Below are positions 32,649 to 41,457 of a stretch of DNA of 64,000 nucleotides, one piece after another. A program made the translations under genes and the position numbers. The notes beneath the pieces were generated by a model, which had not been told where the DNA came from, searched no databases, and saw only the letters and a list, made by a program, of their open reading frames with translations. Each line of letters begins with the position of its first letter. The stretch's first letter is position 1. The stretch covers positions 1,212,501-1,276,500 of the forward strand of contig JALJCR010000001.1 of the NCBI GenBank assembly GCA_022953095.1. The letters are read 5' to 3'. Source of the DNA: Qipengyuania sp. ABI-127-1. Its GTDB lineage: Bacteria; Pseudomonadota; Alphaproteobacteria; Sphingomonadales; Sphingomonadaceae.

Positions 32649-34810
32649 GTGGTGCCGTCCCGCAGCGTCAATCGCGGAACCTCGTGATCGGCAAGCGCGG
32701 CACCACGGCCCGAAAGTGATGGATTGGCCATGAAATACTGGTGGCAATTGAAGCCGCCATCTCCCTGTCGCATACGATGATACTGACCGTCCGGCTCCAG
32801 TACCCAGCTTTGTTCGGTATCGAGGATATTGGCCAGCATGACCTGCCCCAATACCTGGTCGTGCACGGTCTTGTTGGCGATCGGCACCATCACCTCGACC
32901 CGGTGTTCGAGATTGCGGCTCATCGCATCGGCGCTGGTCAGGAAAACCTTGGCCTGGCGGCTCGGCATCGTTTTGCCGTTGGCGAAGGCCCAGACGCGCG
33001 AATGTTCGAGGAACCGACCGATGACGGATTTGACGCTGATATTCTCCGAGATGCCCGGCAGCCCCGCCCGCAGGCTGCAGATGCCGCGCACCACCATGCG
33101 GATTTCCACCCCCGCCTGGCTCGCATCGTAGAGCTTGTCGATCATCGCCCGGTTGGTGATCGAATTGAGCTTGACCCAGATACCTGCCGGCTTGCCCGCT
33201 TTCGCATTGGCGATTTCGGCGTCGATCAGTTCGTAGAGCTTTTCCTGCAGGCCGATAGGGGAAAGCGCCAGCTTCTCGAGATCGTCGGGTTCGATGTAGC
33301 CGGTGATGAAATTGAACATCTTGGCTGCATCGCGCCCCAGCGCCGGATCGGCGGTGAAGAAGCTGAGATCGGTGTAGATCTTCGCATTGACCGGGTGATA
33401 ATTGCCGGTGCCGAAATGGCAGTAGGTGCGGTATCCGTCCTCCTCGCGCCGCACGACCAAGCTGACCTTGGCGTGGGTCTTCCAGTCGGTGAAGCCGTAG
33501 ATAACCTGCACTCCGGCGCGCTCCAGCTCGCTCGCCCAGTGGATGTTGCGCTCCTCGTCGAAGCGGGCCTTCAGCTCGACCACGGCGGTTACCGCCTTGC
33601 CGTTCTGCGCCGCCTCGATAAGCGCGGCGATTACCGGCGACTGGTCGCCCGCGCGATAAAGCGTCTGCTTGATCGAGACCACCGCCGGATCGCGCGCCGC
33701 CTGGCTCAGGAAATCGACCACCACGTCGAAACTTTCGAACGGGTGATGAATGACGATGTCTTTCTCGCGGATGGCAGCGAAGCAATCGCCATCATGTTCG
33801 AGGATCCGTTCGGGATAGCGCGGGCTGAAGGGTTCGAACTTGAGATCCGGGCGCGGCTCGCCGCATATCGCCGAAAGGTCGGCAAGGCCCAGCATACCGC
33901 CGGTCTTGACGACCATGGCCTCTTCCACCTCGAGTTGTTCGCGTAGCAGCGTTTCGGCCACTTCGTCGCAATCGTCGTCCAGCTCCAAGAGGACGGCGCG
34001 GCCCCGGCGGCGACGTTGAATGGCGGTGCGGAAATAACGCACCAGATCTTCGGCCTCTTCTTCCACTTCGATGTCGCTGTCGCGGATGACGCGGAAAATT
34101 CCGTCCCCCAGCACTTTGAAGCCGGGGAATAGCTGGTCGGCATATCGCGTCACGAGCTGTTCGATCGAAACGTATATCGCATCGTCCCCCGGCACGCGCA
34201 CGAAGCGCGGGGCGCCGCTCGGAATCAGCACCATTTCGATGAGATCGGCCTGACGTTTCCCGCGCTTCAGCCGGAAGATCACCCCGATCCCCTTATTGGC
34301 CACGAAAGGGAAGGGGTGGCTGGGATCGATCGCCTGAGGGGTGATGAGCGGCAGAATGTCGCTTTCGAAATACTCGGCCAGCCAGTTCTGCTGGCTTTCC
34401 GGCAGATCGTCGATCGCGGCGATCAGGATACCTTCTTCGGCCAGCAGGCCGCGCAGCGTTTCCAGGCTTTCCTGTTGCCGGTCTTCCAATGCCGAAAACT
34501 GTTCGCGAATGGCGGCAATTTGCTGGCGCGGGCTGGTGCCGTCGATTCCCTGGGTTTCGATCCCGCGCTGTACCTGGCCTTCGAGGCCGGCGACGCGCAC
34601 CATGATGAACTCGTCGAGATTGCTGGCCGAGATCGACAGGAACCGGAGGCGTTCAAGCAGGGGATATCGCTCGTTCTCGCTTTCGGCGAGCACGCGCCGG
34701 TTGAACGAAAGCCAACTGAGTTCGCGATTGGTATAGCGGTCGCCCCGCGCTGGCGGCGCGTTCGTTCCGGCGTCATTGGCCGGGGTGGTCCGGGCAGCTT
34801 CGGCAGTCAT
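32645..34810 (-). CDS. ppk: Polyphosphate kinase 1
   Basis: Synthesises polyphosphate from ATP. The 721-residue protein has the N-terminal RYTNRELSWLSFNRRVL, the middle-domain HPFPFVANKGIG, and the C-terminal catalytic core with the phospho-histidine in YCHFGTGNYHP, followed by YTDLSFFT and the second conserved histidine in FLEHSRVWAFANG. It starts the ppk-ppx unit, suggesting that polyphosphate synthesis and turnover are balanced from one mRNA. Confidence 0.96.
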   Translation of the reverse strand: MTAEAARTTPANDAGTNAPPARGDRYTNRELSWLSFNRRVLAESENERYPLLERLRFLSISASNLDEFIMVRVAGLEGQVQRGIETQGIDGTSPRQQIAAIREQFSALEDRQQESLETLRGLLAEEGILIAAIDDLPESQQNWLAEYFESDILPLITPQAIDPSHPFPFVANKGIGVIFRLKRGKRQADLIEMVLIPSGAPRFVRVPGDDAIYVSIEQLVTRYADQLFPGFKVLGDGIFRVIRDSDIEVEEEAEDLVRYFRTAIQRRRRGRAVLLELDDDCDEVAETLLREQLEVEEAMVVKTGGMLGLADLSAICGEPRPDLKFEPFSPRYPERILEHDGDCFAAIREKDIVIHHPFESFDVVVDFLSQAARDPAVVSIKQTLYRAGDQSPVIAALIEAAQNGKAVTAVVELKARFDEERNIHWASELERAGVQVIYGFTDWKTHAKVSLVVRREEDGYRTYCHFGTGNYHPVNAKIYTDLSFFTADPALGRDAAKMFNFITGYIEPDDLEKLALSPIGLQEKLYELIDAEIANAKAGKPAGIWVKLNSITNRAMIDKLYDASQAGVEIRMVVRGICSLRAGLPGISENISVKSVIGRFLEHSRVWAFANGKTMPSRQAKVFLTSADAMSRNLEHRVEVMVPIANKTVHDQVLGQVMLANILDTEQSWVLEPDGQYHRMRQGDGGFNCHQYFMANPSLSGRGAALADHEVPRLTLRDGTT

Positions 34811-34942
34811 GCGGGTACGGTTGCGGCCATGGGCCTCGATTGTGACGGTCGGGTTACAAGATGCTTCAAAGGCGCGCTAAAGGAAAGGGTTGACAGACGC
34901 ACCTTGTTTCCTGCGCGTGCCGCATTTATGTCGCATCGCACC

Positions 34943-35743
34943 ATGAAGCGTACCCATCTGCCCCTGAACGCCCTGCGCGTCTACGATGCCGCCGCCCGGC
35001 ATTTGTCCTTCACCCGCGCCGCGGACGAGCTGGCGGTGACCCCGGCAGCGGTCGGCCAGCAGATTCGCGCGCTGGAGGATCATCTCGGCACGGTTCTGTT
35101 TCGCCGTACCAGCAAGGGACTGGAACTGACGCAGGAAGGGGCTGCCGGGCTCGATGCGCTGCGAGAAGGGTTCCTCAAATTCGAGGAAAGCGTTTCGGCG
35201 ATGCAGGCGGGGCAGGCGTCCGACAGCTATACCATCGCCTGTCCGCGCGAATTCTATGCCCAGTGGCTGGCACCGCGCCTGGCGAAGTTCGGGGAAGCCA
35301 ATCCGGACATCAAATTCACTTTCGTCGCAGACGAAAATGCCGACTTCACCGAAACCAATCTCGATTGTGCGATTCGCCTGGTCGACGGGCCGGGCGACCT
35401 GCAAGGTATCGAATTGGACGAAGCGCGCCGTGTCACCGTGGCGCGGCCCGGGGATCAGGGCGGCGCGCCCGACCAGTGGATCGACTGGGGCCTTCCGCTG
35501 CAGGACGGTATGACGGCGCATGTGACGGTTTCCAACGCCGGGCAGGCTTTGTCCTCGGCCCTCGCCGGCCTGGGCAAGGCAATTCTGCCCGAACTCCTGG
35601 CGAAGGAATCGATCGAGGCCGGCAAGCTCGAGGTGCTCGATGGGCCGCACACCGGCACGCGGGCCTATTGGCTGGTCGCCCCGACACCGCAATGGCGGAC
35701 CAAGAAGGTCAAGTCTCTGGTATCGTTTCTTTCGGCGGAGTGA
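34943..35743 (+). CDS. LysR-family transcriptional regulator (GcvA-like)
   Basis: A 266-residue regulator with the N-terminal winged helix-turn-helix (LPLNALRVYDAAARHLSFTRAADELAVTPAAVGQQIRALEDHLGTVLFRRTSKGLELTQEG) and a periplasmic-binding-protein-like effector domain. The PLNALRxxDAAARHLSFTRAA style is that of the GcvA subgroup. ATG 34943 fits the family start; ATG 34928 would add five residues. It is divergent from ppk, but regulation of ppk is only a possibility. A TTGACA hexamer lies at 34890. Confidence 0.9.
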   Translation: MKRTHLPLNALRVYDAAARHLSFTRAADELAVTPAAVGQQIRALEDHLGTVLFRRTSKGLELTQEGAAGLDALREGFLKFEESVSAMQAGQASDSYTIACPREFYAQWLAPRLAKFGEANPDIKFTFVADENADFTETNLDCAIRLVDGPGDLQGIELDEARRVTVARPGDQGGAPDQWIDWGLPLQDGMTAHVTVSNAGQALSSALAGLGKAILPELLAKESIEAGKLEVLDGPHTGTRAYWLVAPTPQWRTKKVKSLVSFLSAE

Positions 35744-35900
35744 GGGCCTTTCGGCGACCTGCCGCGATATTGTTGGCTCGGGGCAAGCCGTTGTTTTGTA
35801 ATGCGTTTAATGTACTTAACCGGGCGTAAACCATAATAGGTTCCGGAATGTTTCCGTTTTCCCTCGATAGGGCCTGATGGGCTGAACAGGGACAAACGGA

Positions 35901-37511
35901 ATGACGGGCTTTTTCCGAAAGCTTACAGCGGACCAGAAAGGCAACACGCTGGCGATTTTCGCCGCTGCTCTGGTTCCGCTGACCATCGTCATCGGCAGCG
36001 GTCTGGATTTGAGCTTTGCCTATATGGCCAAGGCCAAGCTGCAGAACGCCTGCGACGCCGCCGTGCTGGCAGGCCGCCAATCGATGGACGGCAATGCCTG
36101 GACCGACGCCAACAAAGACGAGGCGTTCAAGTTCTTCGACTTCAATTATCCCGCTGGGCTGATGGGTTCCCGGAACCGCGTGTTCACTGTCGCCCAGGAC
36201 CCGAACGACAATGCCCAGATCGTCGGCAGCGCCACCGCGGATGTGCCAACGTCGCTGATGCATATTTTCGGCTTCGACACGATCGGGATCAAGGCCAATT
36301 GCGACGCCAAACGCGATCTTGGCCATAACGATGTGATGCTGGTGCTCGACACCACCGGGTCGATGAACGACCCTCCTTCGACCGGCGGAAGCAAGAAGAA
36401 AATCGAACTTCTGCGCGACGGGACGACCGGACTGTACCGTGCGCTCGACGACTCCGGCAACGGATCGATTACCCGGTTCGGCATCGTATCCTACTCGCAC
36501 ACCGTCAATGTCGCGCGTCGCTTGAAGAATCGCGACATCCTGCAAAACCAGCAACACCATAAGAGGGTTTACGAACAACGAGTGTGCACGCAGTACAAAA
36601 GCGGTTGGTATTGGTATCAGGATAGCTGCACGACCAACACCTACGACAGCTATGGCGACACGCAGAGCAGCGGCTACACGTATCAATCGAGCACCCGCCG
36701 GACCCGGGTCTATAACCCGTCTTCGACATATGAGTACCGGACGGTCGACATCAACGATACCCCGTGGGCTTCCTCTGGCAAATCGGTAAACGAAAACAAG
36801 CGCGACTTCCGTATAAGCGGCATTGGCTGTATCGAGGAGCGCTCCAGCATCGGCCAGGCAGAAGATCCCGTGACGATCCTCCAGACCGTGAGCCAGCAGG
36901 ATATCGATTCGGTTGCGGCCCGTGACAGCGATACGGCCTTGCAGTGGGGCCGGTACGACCCCGTCAGCCAGGAAGGGGAATCGCAGGACGGCTGCCCATC
37001 GGAATCGCGAAAGCTCCAGGAATACAATACGGAGCGAGGATTCCAGAACGCGGTCGACGCATCCACCAGCAATGTCACCGGCGGTACCTATCACGATATC
37101 GGTCTTCTGTGGGGCGCGCGGTTTCTCTCGCCCACCGGCATGTTCTCTGCCGAGAATCCGACATCGCATGGTCTCGTGCCGGTCAACCGGCACCTGGTCT
37201 TCATGACCGACGGCGAACTCGGTACGGGTGACAGACTCTATTCCGCCTTCGGTATCCAGCGCTATCACGACCGTCTCACTGGATCCGGAACGCAGGGAGC
37301 GAAACACATCGCCCGTTTCCACGCAATCTGCGACCGGGTGAAGGCCACCGGGACGACGATCTGGGTAATCGCGCTCGACGTGACGGCGACGGACGATATC
37401 GACGATTGCGCGACGAGTACGGCGCATTTCTATACCTCGGACGGTTCCGATCTCGAAGAGATTTTCGAGAATATCGGGCGCGGTATCGGCAATCTGAGGC
37501 TGACGCGGTGA
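35901..37511 (+). CDS. TadG-like pilus-assembly protein with von Willebrand factor A domain
   Basis: A 536-residue protein: a TadE/TadG-type N-terminal membrane anchor (DQKGNTLAIFAAALVPLTIVIGSGLDLSFAYMAKAKLQNACDAAVLAG) followed by a vWA domain whose MIDAS begins D150-TTGS. Within the vWA part lies a tyrosine-rich insertion (about 224-279, eleven tyrosines, two cysteines). TadG proteins anchor or present Flp pili at the envelope. It heads a three-gene unit with overlapping TadE- and TadF-like genes; no tadA, B, C or cpa genes occur in the window. Confidence 0.88.
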   Translation: MTGFFRKLTADQKGNTLAIFAAALVPLTIVIGSGLDLSFAYMAKAKLQNACDAAVLAGRQSMDGNAWTDANKDEAFKFFDFNYPAGLMGSRNRVFTVAQDPNDNAQIVGSATADVPTSLMHIFGFDTIGIKANCDAKRDLGHNDVMLVLDTTGSMNDPPSTGGSKKKIELLRDGTTGLYRALDDSGNGSITRFGIVSYSHTVNVARRLKNRDILQNQQHHKRVYEQRVCTQYKSGWYWYQDSCTTNTYDSYGDTQSSGYTYQSSTRRTRVYNPSSTYEYRTVDINDTPWASSGKSVNENKRDFRISGIGCIEERSSIGQAEDPVTILQTVSQQDIDSVAARDSDTALQWGRYDPVSQEGESQDGCPSESRKLQEYNTERGFQNAVDASTSNVTGGTYHDIGLLWGARFLSPTGMFSAENPTSHGLVPVNRHLVFMTDGELGTGDRLYSAFGIQRYHDRLTGSGTQGAKHIARFHAICDRVKATGTTIWVIALDVTATDDIDDCATSTAHFYTSDGSDLEEIFENIGRGIGNLRLTR

Positions 37512-38131
37512 TGCGGCTGCCACTTGTCATCCGTCGTCTGCGGCGCGACCAGCGCGGTGCGACCATTGTCGAATTCGCGATCATCAGCGGGCCTATGCTG
37601 CTGCTGCTGATGGGCGGGCTCGAACTGGGCTACGACAGCTATGTCCGCTCGACCATGCAGGGCGCGCTCAACGATGCGGCGCGTACTGCGGCGGTCGAAT
37701 TCCCCATTATCAACGTGCCGGGCAGCACCGTCGAAGAGCAGGTCGAGAACCTGATCGAGGAACAGGTCCAGAATGTCGCGCCGAATGCGACCATTACCGT
37801 AACGCAGAAGAGCTATTTCGATTTCTCGTCCATCGGTGATCCGGAAAAGCTGATGACCGATCACAATGGAAACGGCCAGTTCGATGCTGCGGACGGCGAT
37901 TGTTTCGAAGATGCCAATGGCAATGGCAGCTACGATACCGACGCCGGCAAGACCGGCAATGGTGGGGCGGATGACGTCGTGCTCTACACCGCCCATGTCA
38001 GCGCGCCGCGCATCCTGCCGCTCGACGGGTTCCTGCCCGGGGTAGGGCCGACGATCGAATATTCGCTGCAGACCGCAGTGCGTAACCAGCCCTACGACCA
38101 GCAGGCGACCGCGGCGGTGATCTGTGCTTAG
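37511..38131 (+). CDS. TadE-like pseudopilin with EF-hand-like calcium loop
   Basis: A 206-residue minor-pilin-like protein with the TadE motif RRDQRGATIVEFAIISGPMLLLLMGGLELGY at 11-41. The mature part contains D117-H-N-G-N-G-Q-F-D-A-A-D128, which fits the 12-position EF-hand loop (acidic or Asn at 1, 3, 5, 9, 12 and Gly at 6), and a second, partial loop at 134-145. The TGATG overlap with the TadG-like gene indicates coupling. Calcium binding is inferred. Confidence 0.87.
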   Translation: MRLPLVIRRLRRDQRGATIVEFAIISGPMLLLLMGGLELGYDSYVRSTMQGALNDAARTAAVEFPIINVPGSTVEEQVENLIEEQVQNVAPNATITVTQKSYFDFSSIGDPEKLMTDHNGNGQFDAADGDCFEDANGNGSYDTDAGKTGNGGADDVVLYTAHVSAPRILPLDGFLPGVGPTIEYSLQTAVRNQPYDQQATAAVICA

Positions 38132-38759
38132 GGCGCTGCGATCCTTGCGCGCGCTGCGGCGCGACACGCGCGGGCTGGCGCTGACCGAATTCGCCTTTGC
38201 CGCGCCGGTCTTCCTCACGCTCGTGCTCACCGGGCTCGAGCTGTCCAACCTCGCGCTCGCGCATTTGCGCGTCAGCCAGATGGCGATGACCGTGGCCGAC
38301 AATGCCGGGCGCGTTACTACCGGGATCGACGAGGCCAATATCTACGAGGTCTTCACCGGCGCCGAGTATGTCGGCAACAGCCTCGACTTCAAGGCCCATG
38401 GCCGTGTCGTGCTCTCCAGCCTCGAACACAATGGCGAGACCGGATCGGACGAGGGGCAGACGATCGTCTGGCAACGCTGCTGGGGCGACGATACGGCGGT
38501 GGAACCCCTCTATGGCGAGCAAGGTGACGGGGCCGACGACGATAGCCTCGAGGACGGCCTGGGTTCGGGCAGCGACAAGATCACCGCGCTCGAGGATACG
38601 GCGGTGATGTTCGTCGAGGCGACCTACGATTACCAGCCGCTCGTCTCGACCGGCTTTTTCGACCCGCCGACGATCCGCTATGAAAGCGCCTTCAACGTCC
38701 GCGGGCGGCAGAATAACGACATCACCAACACGCAGAGGCTCGCCGTGATGAGCTGCTGA
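38124..38759 (+). CDS. TadF/TadE-like pseudopilin
   Basis: A 211-residue protein with the TadE-type anchor RRDTRGLALTEFAFAAPVFLTLVLTGLELSNLALAHLRVSQMAM. The GTG start at 38124 overlaps the preceding gene by eight bases. The exported part is acidic (EQGDGADDDSLEDGLGSGSDK) with a few cysteines (RCW and a C-terminal MSC end). It probably assembles with the two upstream products in a Flp-pilus or related surface complex. Confidence 0.86.
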   Translation: MLRALRSLRALRRDTRGLALTEFAFAAPVFLTLVLTGLELSNLALAHLRVSQMAMTVADNAGRVTTGIDEANIYEVFTGAEYVGNSLDFKAHGRVVLSSLEHNGETGSDEGQTIVWQRCWGDDTAVEPLYGEQGDGADDDSLEDGLGSGSDKITALEDTAVMFVEATYDYQPLVSTGFFDPPTIRYESAFNVRGRQNNDITNTQRLAVMSC

Positions 38760-38816
38760 CCTGCCCGTGCGCCCACGCGGCCCGGCGGGCTGCGACCCGC
38801 GCGCGGGCGATCGGGC

Positions 38817-39464
38817 CTAGGCAGCTTCCGAAGCGTCGAAATGGGCGAAGATATCGGCCAGGCCCGGCGGGTCCTGCTCTTGCCGCAGGCGGGCGAGCGC
38901 CTCGGCGATGTCGAGCCGATATTCCAGCGTCGGCCCGTCCTGCGCCACGCGCTGCGCGCCCAGCCGCCGGATAAAACGCATCGCCGCCGTGTTCTCGTAA
39001 AGCACATGCGCGGTCAGCGCCTCCAGCGCATCGTCGCGCGTATCCAGCAGCAGCGTCGCCGCCAGCAAACGCCCCAGGCCGAGCCCGTGATAGTCGTCGA
39101 CCACCCCGACCGAAAATTCCGCCACCCGGTCGCCCGCATCGGGCCGCATCGCATGGACCACGCCCATGGCGGGCTGCGCGGGGTCCGACAGGTCGATCGC
39201 CCCCCAGGCGAGATGCAGCACGCCATCGACGTCCAGCAGCCGCTCGATCACCCAGTCGGGCGGCGTGGTAGCGCCGGAAAAGAACCGCAGATAGCGCGAG
39301 CGCGGGCTCATCCGCGCAATCCCCTCGCGCAGCCGCCCCTCATCCTCGGGCGAGACGGTGCGGATGCAGATCTCCCGCCCGTCCTCCAGCCGTGTGAGGA
39401 TGGAGGCATCGCCGCGGGCTTCCTGCCAGCGCGGCGCGGCCTTGCGGTTCGTATCGTCACCCAT
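38817..39464 (-). CDS. GNAT-family acetyltransferase
   Basis: A 215-residue protein with a GCN5-related N-acetyltransferase domain: N-terminal ICIRTVSPEDEGRLREGIARMSPRSRYLRFF, acetyl-CoA loop VDDYHGLGLGRLLAATLLLDTRDDALEALTAHVLYENTAAMRFIRRLG. The SPRSRYLRFF motif is shared with the C-terminal GNAT modules that acetylate protein lysines (Pat-like). An AAGGA site precedes ATG 39464. The upstream gene on the same strand ends 43 bases away, so they may be co-transcribed. Confidence 0.85.
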   Translation of the reverse strand: MGDDTNRKAAPRWQEARGDASILTRLEDGREICIRTVSPEDEGRLREGIARMSPRSRYLRFFSGATTPPDWVIERLLDVDGVLHLAWGAIDLSDPAQPAMGVVHAMRPDAGDRVAEFSVGVVDDYHGLGLGRLLAATLLLDTRDDALEALTAHVLYENTAAMRFIRRLGAQRVAQDGPTLEYRLDIAEALARLRQEQDPPGLADIFAHFDASEAA

Positions 39465-39507
39465 GGGTATCCTTGGCTCCCGCGCGCACGTGCGATCGGG
39501 ATCGAAG

Positions 39508-40203
39508 CTAGGGCTTTTGCGCAGAGCTTGCCAGTGCCGAGATGTCGGCGGAGTTCGCGCAGGTCCCGTCGTCGGCCCCCTCCTCGCCTTCTCGCGCCAG
39601 CCGCTCGGCAAAATGGCGGGAGAGCGCGCATTCCCGCGCCTCCTCCCCGCTCCCGCACTCGGCGGCGGCAGCGCGGGCGGGGGGCAGGCCCGCCAGCACC
39701 TCGGCGCGAATGCGTTCGTAGACCGGGTGGCCGGGGCGGATATGCTCGGAATAGCGTTCGGGGCGGCGGTTGCGCAGGAAGAACATCACCAGCGCCTCGT
39801 TATGCGTCACGCCATAGGTGACGAGCCCGCCATCGCCATCGCTCTTCCATACTGGCGTGCCCTGGATCGCGCGGGCGAGCGCACTGTCCTCCAGCCGCTG
39901 CACCCCGCGCTCCAGCGCCGCATCCCAGGCCGCCGCAAAACCCTCCGCGCCCGGTTTATTGCGCAGCTTGTAGAGCGCCTCCATGCTCTTCCCGATGGAG
40001 AGCGCGGCCTGCGTGACGATCCCCGTGGCCGCAAGGCTGGCGATAAAGCGCCTCTGCAACGTCGGCGTGATCGAATTGGAGCGCGGTGCCTTGTGGAGAT
40101 AGGGCGCGAAACCGAGCAGCGGATCGTCCGCCGCAGGCTCGGGCGCGATGTGGGCGACGGCCGAGGTGGCCTGGCGAGCGATTGCGCGGGTGGGGGTGGT
40201 CAT
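39508..40203 (-). CDS. Uncharacterised protein, terminase-small-subunit-like N-terminal helices
   Basis: A 231-residue protein. The segment TLQRRFIASLAATGIVTQAALSIGKSMEALYKLRNKPGAEGFAAAWDAALERGVQRL resembles the helix-turn-helix part of a sphingomonad family loosely similar to phage terminase small subunits. The C-terminus (MFFLRNRRPERYSEHIRPGHP) fits that family. GGAGAG before ATG 40203 overlaps the end of a palindromic repeat. Function unknown; DNA binding is inferred. No other phage genes are present. Confidence 0.75.
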   Translation of the reverse strand: MTTPTRAIARQATSAVAHIAPEPAADDPLLGFAPYLHKAPRSNSITPTLQRRFIASLAATGIVTQAALSIGKSMEALYKLRNKPGAEGFAAAWDAALERGVQRLEDSALARAIQGTPVWKSDGDGGLVTYGVTHNEALVMFFLRNRRPERYSEHIRPGHPVYERIRAEVLAGLPPARAAAAECGSGEEARECALSRHFAERLAREGEEGADDGTCANSADISALASSAQKP

Positions 40204-40212
40204 ATTGCTCTC

Positions 40213-40314
40213 CGTCATTGCGAGGAGCCGCAGGCGACGCGGCAATCCAGCTTCCAACCTTGTAAAATGCGGCGAGGGCAGGAGATGGATTGCTTCGCTA
40301 CGCTCGCAATGACG
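40213..40314. repeat. REP-like inverted pair (CATTGCGAGGAGC family)
   Basis: Left end CGTCATTGCGAGGAGC and right end GCTCGCAATGACG are complementary. Inner GCAATCCA (left) pairs with TGGATTGC (right). It is the same family as 22947-23048. Confidence 0.85.
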
Positions 40315-40504
40315 AGTAGGAAAATGGTTCCTAGCTGGCGCTGTAACCGAGCCGCAGGCGAGGCAAGCACGACTGCGCGCCCGAGCTTATGCGAGGGAGT
40401 CGGAGCCGTAGGCGGAGACGGCGCGAAGCGCCAACGCAAGGCGCGCGGATGCGTCGCGCCCGGCGCTTGAGGGGGAAACACGAACTCGCGGGTAAGGCTG
40501 GTAT

Positions 40505-40542
40505 CCTCCCCGAACCGGGGAGGGGAACCATCCGCAGGATGG
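40505..40542. repeat. Two adjacent small hairpins
   Basis: CCTCCCCG-AAC-CGGGGAGG (40505-40523) and CCATCC-GCA-GGATGG (40528-40542), both perfect. They look like remnants of a dispersed repeat. Confidence 0.5.
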
Positions 40543-40670
40543 GGGAGGGGCATGTCCGGCGGCTCCGTAGGTCCGCCATCCGCGCCAGTCCGGCTATCGG
40601 CAGGCACTGCGCCGGTCTGAGTCACACAAAGGCGCGAAGGCACGAAGAGTTCTGTGGGGCTGGGGTCGTC

Positions 40671-40775
40671 CATATCCTTCAGACTTAGCGCCAGCAGCAT
40701 CTGAAGTATCTTTCCGCCGTTGTCTTGGAAGATATCGTCGATGCCATTGTGCCGATGTAGTCGGAATTGCCTCAA
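40671..40775 (-). pseudogene. Possible remnant of a restriction-endonuclease-like gene
   Basis: Minus-strand reading gives FRLHRHNGIDDIFQDNGGKI followed by LQMLLALSLKDMDD. This is reminiscent of the DNGGK(L/V)LQ segment in some type II restriction endonucleases. An in-frame stop lies just upstream and the similarity ends abruptly downstream in repeat-like DNA. The family assignment comes from memory of a motif and is weak. Confidence 0.25.
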
Positions 40776-40817
40776 GTCCTACCCTCTGCATCCATAATCC
40801 CTTGTCCCCCCACATCC

Positions 40818-40910
40818 CACTATGTGCGCGCATATCCGGTGTTGGAGCCGCTTCGCGTGATTCCCCCATCGGTCAGATAGAACTGAACATTGCCGGTCAC
40901 GTCCCGGGGG
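40818..40910. repeat. 93-bp direct repeat, copy 1
   Basis: 87 of 93 bases match 41903-41995. On the minus strand it encodes a peptide with GNVQFYLTDGGITR followed by SGSNTGYART and a TAG stop. Similarity ends sharply at both sides. Confidence 0.85.
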
Positions 40911-41080
40911 CCATCCCCCCTTGCAATCCACCGTCCTGCCCCCATATAACACCTAGCTACCAGTCGCGATTGACGGTCTTGGGGGCCAGTTGCCTCCCCT
41001 TCTTTCCATTTCGCCTTCTAGCCCGCGTGCACCAGCGGTCGCTATTGAACGCCTGCGCGACATCGAAGGAAGCCAGTCCC

Positions 41081-41359
41081 ATGACACATTTCGGCACCAT
41101 CAAGAGCTACGACAGCGGCAAGGGCAGCGGCACGATCGCTCCCGAAAAGGGCGGCGAGCCGCTCTTCTTCGGCAAGGACGACTTCCAGCAGAAGGCCGCA
41201 GAGCCCAAGCAGGGCCAGCGCTGGGGCTATGAAACCCGCCAGCTCGACGGCAGCAAGCCCACGGCCACCAACCTGCGCCAGCAGGAGCAGGAAAAGGGCC
41301 AGAAGCAGCAGCAGGGTGAAGAAGGCGGCAAGAGCGCAGCGCGCACGCAGGCCCACTAA
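41081..41359 (+). CDS. Cold-shock-domain-like small protein with degenerate RNA-binding motifs
   Basis: A 92-residue protein whose first 65 residues follow the cold-shock fold: FGTIKSYDSGKGSGTIAPEKGG then EPLFFGKDDFQQ. The RNP1 position reads KGSGTI instead of KGFGFI, and RNP2 reads LFFGK instead of VFVH, so the stacking aromatics that bind nucleic acid are mostly gone. The tail is Gln/Glu/Lys-rich. GAAGGA precedes ATG 41081. It lies between the two 93-bp direct repeats. Function unknown; protein or weak nucleic-acid binding is possible. Confidence 0.75.
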   Translation: MTHFGTIKSYDSGKGSGTIAPEKGGEPLFFGKDDFQQKAAEPKQGQRWGYETRQLDGSKPTATNLRQQEQEKGQKQQQGEEGGKSAARTQAH

Positions 41360-41457
41360 CCCCTGACACCCCGGTTGCCCGGACGCGTCCCCAAGAGCGC
41401 GTCCGGGCGGCACCTGTGTTCCTCGCGTTCCAGCTTCTGCCAGAAAGGGGGCCGCCT

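Larger units (their letters stand above)
40204..41080. other. Repeat-rich intergenic region
   Basis: No intact gene is supported across these 877 bases. It holds a CGTCA...TGACG repeat pair (40213-40314), two small hairpins (40505-40542), a possible restriction-enzyme remnant on the minus strand (40671-40775) and the first 93-bp direct repeat (40818-40910). The 186-codon open frame across 40215-40775 runs through these repeats and looks non-coding. Confidence 0.7.

Noticed and set aside
31119-33785. 888-codon reading of ppx extending into ppk
   Set aside because: The extra N-terminal part overlaps ppk and is Arg/Gly-rich noise; the GTG at 32648 matches the family start.
35709-37523. 604-codon open frame antisense to the TadG-like gene
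   Set aside because: It covers the same span as a well-supported gene with a recognisable domain; its translation lacks any motif.
40215-40775. 186-codon minus-strand open frame
   Set aside because: It passes through a REP-like repeat and hairpins and is mostly Arg/Pro/Ser low complexity; only a 35-codon part may be a gene remnant.
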